Source of the DNA: Sphingomonas sanxanigenens
GTDB lineage: Bacteria; Pseudomonadota; Alphaproteobacteria; Sphingomonadales; Sphingomonadaceae
Assembly (NCBI GenBank): GCA_003240855.1
Contig: QFNN01000031.1
Span: 1-27,369 of the forward strand
DNA: 27,369 nucleotides
Reading direction: 5' to 3'
A program made the position numbers and the translations under genes. Shown here piece by piece: positions 22,261 through 27,369 of this stretch; within the stretch, counting starts at the first letter, position 1, and every line of letters begins with the position of its first letter. The notes under the pieces were generated by a model. That model was not told the DNA's origin. It was given only the letters and a program-made list of their open reading frames with translations, and searched no databases.

Positions 22261-22584
22261 TCAGGCCTTGGGGGAAAGGCTGCCCGGGCCCTTGGGGGTC
22301 TTGATCGCCGTGCACGTGCCCTTGGGGACGAGCTTGAAGGCGTTGCCCTGATAGTCGACCGTGCTGGTTCCGGCGCAAGTGGTGCCGGCCCCGGCATAGC
22401 AGTCATTCCTGCCCTTCAGCGCAGCGCCGAAGCACGGCTCGACCTTGCCGGCCTGAACCAGCGCGGTGTGATCGGCCTTCAGCTTTTCGCGCTGGGCCGG
22501 CGTATAGTCCTTCGCCGCGACGGGAGCGACGGCGCCTGCAGCCGCAAGCGCGCCGATGATGAGAGTCGAGACTTTATTGGACAT
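22261..22584 (-). CDS. bufA: DUF2282 bufferin-type precursor peptide (exported, four cysteines)
   Basis: A 107-residue small protein. Residues 1-24 are a Sec signal peptide (MSNKVSTLIIGALAAAGAVA, cleavage near VAA-KD). The mature part has exactly four cysteines at 51, 62, 70 and 91. They sit in the DUF2282 frame: PCFGAALKGRNDC, GTTCAGTSTVDYQGNAFKLVPKGTC. This is a known precursor family of long ribosomal peptides (bufferins) reported to be modified at cysteines by a DUF692 oxidase before export and to sequester copper. The ATG at 22584 has GGAGG 5 bases upstream; a longer frame to 22656 has no such site. A 25-residue stretch between signal and first cysteine is charged (DYTPAQREKLKADHT). Sixty-four bases separate it from the MAPEG gene. 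Confidence 0.88.
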   Translation of the reverse strand: MSNKVSTLIIGALAAAGAVAPVAAKDYTPAQREKLKADHTALVQAGKVEPCFGAALKGRNDCYAGAGTTCAGTSTVDYQGNAFKLVPKGTCTAIKTPKGPGSLSPKA

Positions 22585-22766
22585 TCTTACCTCCAGAGGA
22601 TGCCCCGTCCGCGCGCTGGTGCGGCGGCGTGGCGTTATGGCTTCGGCTCCCACCACATTCCGGCGCGGGAGCCGGCAAACGGGCTATGGGATCGGCAGGC
22701 CGCAATCTTGCGCGATGTTGCGGCGCCTCGCTCCTCGTTGCGTCGCGGGCCGGATGATGATGTTAT
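22585..22766 (-). other. Region upstream of the bufferin-type operon with two hairpins
   Basis: The 182 bases between the catalase-like stop and the DUF2282 start hold no gene. GCCGCAA/TTGCGGC (22699-22724) could end the catalase-like transcript. GGCTCCC/GGGAGCC (22645-22673) lies closer to the operon. The minus-strand CATAAC (22639-22634) is a possible -10, but no good -35 accompanies it. By eye I do not find the ECF-type GTAACC-N16-CGAA promoter reported for the Caulobacter operons. The regulator is therefore unresolved. Confidence 0.5.
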
Positions 22767-23876
22767 TCAGGCTCCGCCTTCGATGATGGCGCGCTGCTGC
22801 AAGCTCATTTCGCAGATGATCCGGCGAAAACGATTGAGGCTACCGAGCGGGCGAAAGCGCGGGGGCGCGTTCCAGGGATCGAACGCCGTCATGTCTGTCC
22901 TCCGGCGCAGCGCAGCGGCCTTGGCGTCCTCGAGATTCTGCCGGGGGATCATCAGGCTGGCAATTTCAATCGGCCGCGAAATCTCCGGAAGCCAGTCAAC
23001 CGACGCGTCTTCGAGCGGAGTATGCTTCGCGTCGACATAAGGCTGGACAGCGAGGCGATACCCGATGTGCCCGGTTTCAAGCCTCCGCGCAAAATCGAGC
23101 GAGAGACCATCGCCGCAATGATCCAGCGCGGCTTCCGCCGGCTCGGCCGCCGCCATCGGCCGGAGCTCGAAACGGGCCGGCCGGTCGCCCCACAAATAGG
23201 GGGCCGCGCTCCAGAATCGCTCATGCGCAAGGCTCGCGCAGAGGCGAAAACAGTCTTTCATCTGCCGGGCGATCCTGTGCGCTTCGCTTTCGCCCATGCT
23301 CTGGGCCACGCGCGCGAGAAACATGTCGGGGGCGCTCGCCCAGGCAAGAACGAGATCGCGCGATTGCCGCGCATTGCGCGCGAAGGCGACGGGGCAATTA
23401 ACGAGCAGCAGATCGTGGAAACGCCCCCCCGCCATCCCGATCCGCATAGCGAAACCGCGCATATCGGGCACGTTATCGGCCTGCAATGAAGGGCTGGCGT
23501 TTGACAGCCGCAGCATGGCGGGCAGGTGGACGCCGGGCTGGAAATGATCGACCGCCAACTCAGCCGGAATGGCGCGATCGACGACCAGAATAGCGTTGGC
23601 CAGGCCGATGACGCCCTTGGCGAAGATCCTGCGCGAGGCGCCCTCGGGCCTTGGCCCTCCGTGGCCGCCTCTCACCCGGGCCATGATATCCAGCGCCCAG
23701 GATCGGAAAATGATCTCTTCCGACAATGGCGAGGCGCCTTCAAGCACCTCGGTCCAGGAGACCACCGAGCTCACCGGGGCAACAGGCCCTTGCGCCGGCT
23801 GGCAGCGCTTGACGACCCCCGATGCGCAATCGGGACAGGCTTCGCCATGGCGCCCCTCATAAACCCCGGTTCGCAC
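22767..23876 (-). CDS. Catalase-like heme protein (y4iL-like family), distal His not conserved
   Basis: Up to 369 residues from a GTG at 23876. The true start is uncertain because none of the GTG/TTG/ATG candidates down to Met65 has a convincing ribosome-binding site. From about residue 80 it follows the catalase-like family: ILVVDRAIPAELAVDHFQPG, LRLSNASPSLQADNVPDMRG, FHDLLLVNCPVAFARN and, near the C-terminus, TAFDPWNAPPRFRPLGSLNRFRR. In family members the short motif HAK near the start supplies the distal heme histidine. Here it reads IFAKG (Phe85), so ordinary peroxide disproportionation is doubtful. The N-terminal 25 residues, if translated, contain a CPDC pair and a third cysteine. It lies downstream of the SRPBCC gene and upstream of the bufferin-type operon. 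Function unknown; an organic peroxide or lipid role is possible. Confidence 0.75.
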   Translation of the reverse strand: MRTGVYEGRHGEACPDCASGVVKRCQPAQGPVAPVSSVVSWTEVLEGASPLSEEIIFRSWALDIMARVRGGHGGPRPEGASRRIFAKGVIGLANAILVVDRAIPAELAVDHFQPGVHLPAMLRLSNASPSLQADNVPDMRGFAMRIGMAGGRFHDLLLVNCPVAFARNARQSRDLVLAWASAPDMFLARVAQSMGESEAHRIARQMKDCFRLCASLAHERFWSAAPYLWGDRPARFELRPMAAAEPAEAALDHCGDGLSLDFARRLETGHIGYRLAVQPYVDAKHTPLEDASVDWLPEISRPIEIASLMIPRQNLEDAKAAALRRRTDMTAFDPWNAPPRFRPLGSLNRFRRIICEMSLQQRAIIEGGA

Positions 23877-23971
23877 TTTATGGCGTGCGGGCGCTACCTT
23901 GCTTGAGCCGTGTTGCGCGCGATGGAACGGGATTGTCTCGGTAAGGGCCGGGGAGGATCGGCCGGCTTTCC

Positions 23972-24448
23972 CTACGTCACCGCAGCGGCGGCCGTCCGCG
24001 CCTCAGCATGCGACTTCAGCCATTTCTGGATCCGCTCAATCTCGGACACGAAGGACCGCGCGACGATGGGAGCGGCAAGCGTGACAACGCCCCTGAAGCG
24101 CAATTGCAGATCCCTCCGCAGCAATGTCGAAAAACCGACGGGCGCCAGACTGTCTTCGACCCGGACGAATACCGTGCCCAGCCAGCGGGGGCTGAGCGTC
24201 ATGGGTTGCCAATAAGCAATGCGATCGGGCCGATCTATCACGGTTACGACGCCCCGGCGCGTGCCCCAGGGACTGGTTTCGACATAGGTCGTGCCGACGC
24301 CGATGGGGCCGGGCGATATCGCCGTCGTCCCCTTGAACACCAGCGAATGGGGCAGCCAGTCTCCATAATGGCGGAGGTCCGCCAATATATCGAAGATCGT
24401 CGCGCGATCGGTCTCGATCAAGGTTTCCACCCGTCTGGTCAGGCGCAT
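23972..24448 (-). CDS. SRPBCC (START-like) family protein
   Basis: A 158-residue protein whose ATG at 24448 follows a GGGGAG at 5 bases spacing. A longer in-frame reading upstream would run into the AraC gene. It has the START/polyketide-cyclase pattern: an opening beta strand TRRVETLIETDRATIFDILAD, the LRHYGDWLPHSLVF helix-strand junction, GVGTTYVETSPWGTRRGVVTV, and a C-terminal helix VARSFVSEIERIQKWLKSH. Such proteins bind hydrophobic ligands in a deep pocket; many act in lipid or aromatic-compound metabolism, and the ligand here is unknown. It starts 23 bases after the AraC stop, so it is probably in the same transcript and may be a target or partner of that regulator. Confidence 0.83.
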   Translation of the reverse strand: MRLTRRVETLIETDRATIFDILADLRHYGDWLPHSLVFKGTTAISPGPIGVGTTYVETSPWGTRRGVVTVIDRPDRIAYWQPMTLSPRWLGTVFVRVEDSLAPVGFSTLLRRDLQLRFRGVVTLAAPIVARSFVSEIERIQKWLKSHAEARTAAAAVT

Positions 24449-24471
24449 CGCATCTCCCCGGCGCAAAGCGT

Positions 24472-25416
24472 TCAGGAACGGCGAGCGGACCGGCGCCGGC
24501 CCATCTCGCGCGCATAGACCGCGGGCGTGCTGCCCGCCTGCCGATGAAAACGGCGCGTGAAATGGCTCTGGTCGGCAAAGCCTGTCATCAACGCGATTTG
24601 TGCAAGCGGCAGATCGGTATCGCGGATCAGCGACTGCGCCCGGCGAACCCTGCACTGTTCGATGAACTGGCTGGCGGTGTGGCCGGTGCTGCGCTTGAAC
24701 AGCCGGGTGAAGTGGAAACGGCTGACATTCACAACGGCGGCAAGGTCGGCGAGACCGATTGTGCGATCGATATTATCCTCGATGAACGCGGTCAGCCGCG
24801 CCAGTTCCATCCTGCCCAGCGGCGACGGATCATGCCTTTCGGGCGTTTCGAGCGCATTATAGCGGCGAATCAGGTGCGCAGCGATCGCGATCGAGACCGC
24901 ATCGACGATCAGCGCCTGCGCCGGATGCGGCCCGGTGTCCATTTCGGCCAGGAGGGCCAGCGCCATCCGTTCGATCACCGGATCGCGGACTTCAAATATG
25001 TTGCAGATCTCGACCTGCGAAACGCAGCGCTTGCCCGTCTGCTCGGCCGCCTGGCGGACAAGTTCCGCCGGCACGCGCAGGCGCGCCGACGCAGCGGAAT
25101 CGCCACTCCAGGTCGAATCATAGCCCGCCGGCATGATCAGCGAGACCCCCGCCGATATCATAGATTCATGCACTGTTCCCGCGCGCCCCTGAACGAGCCG
25201 CCCGCCGCCCGAGACGCAATAGCTGATCAGATGATGATCGAGGCCGGGATGGTTTTCCGCACAATCGATGCGCGGGGCATGAACATCGACAATGACCCCG
25301 TCCCAGCCGCGGTCGCGGCTGGTAGCGGTGGGGCGCTGGGGACGGGCGTCGAGGATCTCATCGATCGAGATCAGCCGGCGATTATGCGCGGGGTGCGCGT
25401 GCGATGTCGCTATCAT
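24472..25416 (-). CDS. AraC family transcriptional regulator
   Basis: About 314 residues. The C-terminal 100 residues contain two helix-turn-helix units of the AraC/XylS type: LADLAAVVNVSRFHFTRLFK and the LAQIALMTGFADQSHFTRRF pattern, ending in the typical PAVYARE. The N-terminal 200 residues form a probable cupin-like ligand domain (HHLISYCVSGGGRLVQGR, then MISAGVSLIMPAG), so it likely senses a small molecule. The ATG at 25416 is chosen; an in-frame GTG at 25428 is possible and neither has a strong ribosome-binding site. It is the first of the minus-strand AraC, SRPBCC, catalase-like series. A gap of about 245 bases separates it from the upstream outer-membrane factor gene. Nothing else recognisable lies in that gap. 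The inducer is unknown. Confidence 0.87.
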   Translation of the reverse strand: MIATSHAHPAHNRRLISIDEILDARPQRPTATSRDRGWDGVIVDVHAPRIDCAENHPGLDHHLISYCVSGGGRLVQGRAGTVHESMISAGVSLIMPAGYDSTWSGDSAASARLRVPAELVRQAAEQTGKRCVSQVEICNIFEVRDPVIERMALALLAEMDTGPHPAQALIVDAVSIAIAAHLIRRYNALETPERHDPSPLGRMELARLTAFIEDNIDRTIGLADLAAVVNVSRFHFTRLFKRSTGHTASQFIEQCRVRRAQSLIRDTDLPLAQIALMTGFADQSHFTRRFHRQAGSTPAVYAREMGRRRSARRS

Positions 25417-25661
25417 CGTTGTCGCCACTCGGAATTACCAGTTTACCATCATTTGCGCGCGCCGATAGGAAGCGCTCAAAAGCATCGCAGCGGCGTCGCG
25501 CCGACATATCACGTCTCTCACGATATGACCTGACTCTCGCCTTTTGGGGAACTGCTCATCCGTCAGGATCATGCCTTGCCTGTGATTTAGAGATGCGCGC
25601 CCGGACTCTCTTGGACGGGAATGCGCCGTTTTGAACGATATTGCGCGGCGCATGGTCCATG

Positions 25662-27218
25662 TCAGGGAGCGCCGCCAAGCACGCCGCTCGCCAGCGCGAG
25701 CGTCGCGGCGGCGGCCAACGCCGTGCTGTAGGCGTCGCTATGAGCATTCCGCGCCTCGAGCAGTTGCCGCTCGGCCAGCATGACGTCGGTCGAGCTGCCA
25801 ACGCCGTTGCGATAGGCGGCGAGCGCGGCGTCGAAGGTGGTCTGCGCCGCAGCCTGCAATTCACCGGCCGCCTCGTGCGCGGCCAGGCTGGTGCGAAGCG
25901 CGTTATTCGCCACCACCATCTGCTGGATCGCATCGTTCCTGACGCGATCCAACGTCGCGCGCGCGCTATCGGTGCGCGTCCGCGCCTGTTCAAGCGCAGC
26001 CTTGCGTCGCCCGCCGTCATAAAGGGGAACGGTGACTCCGCCCACGATGGTCGCGCCCAGCCGCCGGTTGGTGAGGTTGAGCGTCGGGCTGTCCCCTGAC
26101 CCGATCGAAGGCAGCCCGCTGAGCGACAGATCGCCGCCGGCATAGGCGCCGTTGGCCGAGACGAAGAACTTGGGCAGGAACTCCGCCCGCGCAGCTCTTT
26201 CGCCGGCGAGGCTGGCCTTGAGCGAGGCATAGGCCGCCAGCACGTCCGGCCGCCTGCCGAGCGCGGATGCGATCACCTTTTCAGCATCGTCGCCCAGGGC
26301 AGGGCTCAGCCTATGTCCCGATGCGTCGGCGATCGCGATCTTTGTGAGCGGCGGGATGCCCATGACGGCGAGGAGATCGACATAGGCGTCCTCGGTCGCG
26401 CCCTTCGCCTGTACTTCGGCAAGGCGCGCCTGCGCGGTTGCCTGCTTGGCCTGTGCGACTTCGATCACCGTGCCCACGCCATGCTGGTATCGCTGTTCGG
26501 CTGCTTGCTGGACGGCCTGAGCGTCGGCAAGCGACCGGGTGGCGCTCGCCGTGCGCGAGCGCGCAGCCGCATGGGCGTAGAAAGCGAGGCTGACCTGATG
26601 GATCAGCGCCTGATGCGCGGCGGTAAAACCGATATCCGCTGCGATCGTCGCCTGATCTGCACCCTCCACGATCGCTCGCCTTTGCCCGAAATCGAACAGC
26701 AGCCATTGCAACGAAAGCGCCGCGACGCCGCCGCCCACCGAATTGTCCGAACCGGCATTGAGGCCGAGCGCCGATGCGCGTCCGTGCACGGCTTGAAATC
26801 CGCCAAGCGCGGTCGCCGTCAGGCGCGGCAGATAGCTGCTCCGCGCAATGCCTGCGGCAAGCGCGGTTTCGCGGGCCGCGTTCCAGGCAACCCGCGTTGC
26901 GGGGCTACGCGACTCGGCGAGGTCGATGAGGTCGGCGAGGTCATAGACGCGCGTTCTGTCGATCGAGGGTTCGGCCGGAAGCGTAGCCAGCGCCTCGTTT
27001 GTCGGCAGGACGAAACCGGTGGATGCGGCCGACGTCGGGGAGGGGCTGCCCGGCACGATTTCGCCATTTGCGGTGATATTGGGACGCCAGGGCCTGTCCG
27101 GCGCGTCTGGCGCCGGCTGGGTGTGACGCCCCGCAGCGGACGCCGGCAACGCCAGCGCGGCTGCCGCCAGCGCAGCCAGAGGCAACGGCGTGAAGAGGAG
27201 CTCAGGCGCGCGCGGCAA
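25662..27218 (-). CDS. TolC-like outer-membrane efflux protein
   Basis: About 518 residues from the TTG at 27218, chosen because GGAG lies 7 bases upstream. The resulting N-terminus, MPRAPELLFTPLPLAALAAA, is a proper signal peptide ending ALPASA. An ATG at 27269 has no ribosome-binding site. After a proline-rich linker (about 60 residues) come two outer-membrane efflux repeats: the first (LADLIDLAESRSPATRVAWNAARE, coiled-coil AQAVQQAAEQRYQHGVGTV), the second (AASLKASLAGERAARAEFLPKF-type, VTVPLYDGGRRKAALEQAR, AALAAYRNGVGSSTDVMLAERQLLEAR). The RYQHGVGT and YRNGVGSS segments are the canonical TolC equivalents. It forms the trimeric exit duct of a tripartite efflux or secretion system. No inner-membrane partner is in the window, but one may lie beyond the right edge. 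There is no lipobox. Confidence 0.88.
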   Translation of the reverse strand: MPRAPELLFTPLPLAALAAAALALPASAAGRHTQPAPDAPDRPWRPNITANGEIVPGSPSPTSAASTGFVLPTNEALATLPAEPSIDRTRVYDLADLIDLAESRSPATRVAWNAARETALAAGIARSSYLPRLTATALGGFQAVHGRASALGLNAGSDNSVGGGVAALSLQWLLFDFGQRRAIVEGADQATIAADIGFTAAHQALIHQVSLAFYAHAAARSRTASATRSLADAQAVQQAAEQRYQHGVGTVIEVAQAKQATAQARLAEVQAKGATEDAYVDLLAVMGIPPLTKIAIADASGHRLSPALGDDAEKVIASALGRRPDVLAAYASLKASLAGERAARAEFLPKFFVSANGAYAGGDLSLSGLPSIGSGDSPTLNLTNRRLGATIVGGVTVPLYDGGRRKAALEQARTRTDSARATLDRVRNDAIQQMVVANNALRTSLAAHEAAGELQAAAQTTFDAALAAYRNGVGSSTDVMLAERQLLEARNAHSDAYSTALAAAATLALASGVLGGAP

Positions 27219-27369
27219 ATGCAGTCTCCAGTCTGTTGAGCTGGTCGCGCGCGCGTTGCTGGCGGCCATTTAACCCGGCTTATTCACCGCGTTGGGCCGA
27301 GAGGGTTGGCGGGAGTGGCATAAGCCTCTGATCTGAATTAGGAACTGGGTGTCTAAGCCGAACCTGCCG
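27219..27369. other. Right edge, upstream of the efflux gene
   Basis: I see no complete gene here. It should hold the promoter of the efflux gene. The last 45 bases (from about 27325) are markedly less GC-rich than the rest, but no recognisable element boundary is visible. Confidence 0.3.

Noticed and set aside
25435..25653. A possible 72-residue gene between the AraC and efflux genes
   Set aside because: No ribosome-binding site, atypical codon use and no family resemblance; treated as non-coding.
27325..27369. Possible end of a mobile element at the right edge
   Set aside because: The base composition drops, but no inverted repeat partner or transposase sequence can be seen within the window.

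Overview
The window looks like chromosome of a high-GC alphaproteobacterium, most probably a sphingomonad (Sphingomonas/Sphingopyxis relatives). The reasons are the strong G/C third-position bias, the alphaproteobacterial aroA-cmk-rpsA-ihfB gene order with a divergent FYDLN-acid protein, the 569-residue S1 protein, and alphaproteobacterial-type promoter elements (CTTGCC-N16/17-CTATAG type). No insertion sequence, prophage or CRISPR array is visible. Coding density is high, and the only gene-free stretch above 300 bases is 12699-13183.

Left part (1-11069). The 3' half of nadC is followed by an overlapping secreted RNase T2 gene. Convergent to these are a DUF4112 protein and a solute-binding lipoprotein. 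A tRNA-Leu(UAA) comes next. The conserved block then runs leftwards on the minus strand as aroA, S33-type hydrolase, cmk, TPR-sulfotransferase, rpsA and ihfB. Two genes, the hydrolase and the sulfotransferase, interrupt the usual order. The FYDLN-acid zinc-ribbon protein and tRNA-Ala(GGC) lie divergently to the right of aroA.

Middle part (11070-19600). A Sad/YneI-like aldehyde dehydrogenase, an Old Yellow Enzyme, and a c-di-GMP phosphodiesterase (receiver-like N-terminus, degenerate GGDEF, intact EAL) precede a translationally coupled moaA-nadK pair. tRNA-Asn(GUU) with a good promoter follows. Then comes a non-heme haloperoxidase-like hydrolase carrying a Tat-type N-terminal extension ahead of the family's usual start.

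Right part (19641-27369). Nine genes all lie on the minus strand. In transcription order they are a TolC-like outer-membrane factor, an AraC regulator, an SRPBCC protein, a y4iL-like catalase-fold protein, and then a compact operon of DUF2282 precursor, MAPEG membrane protein, DUF692 oxidase, DUF2063 partner and DoxX membrane protein. This last operon is the most interesting part of the window. It has the composition of a bufferin-type RiPP system: an exported four-cysteine precursor modified by a multinuclear iron oxidase and its partner, linked to copper stress. The unusual addition is a MAPEG gene placed between precursor and oxidase and coupled to the oxidase by an ATGA overlap.

All calls come from reading the sequence and from family knowledge; no searches were run.
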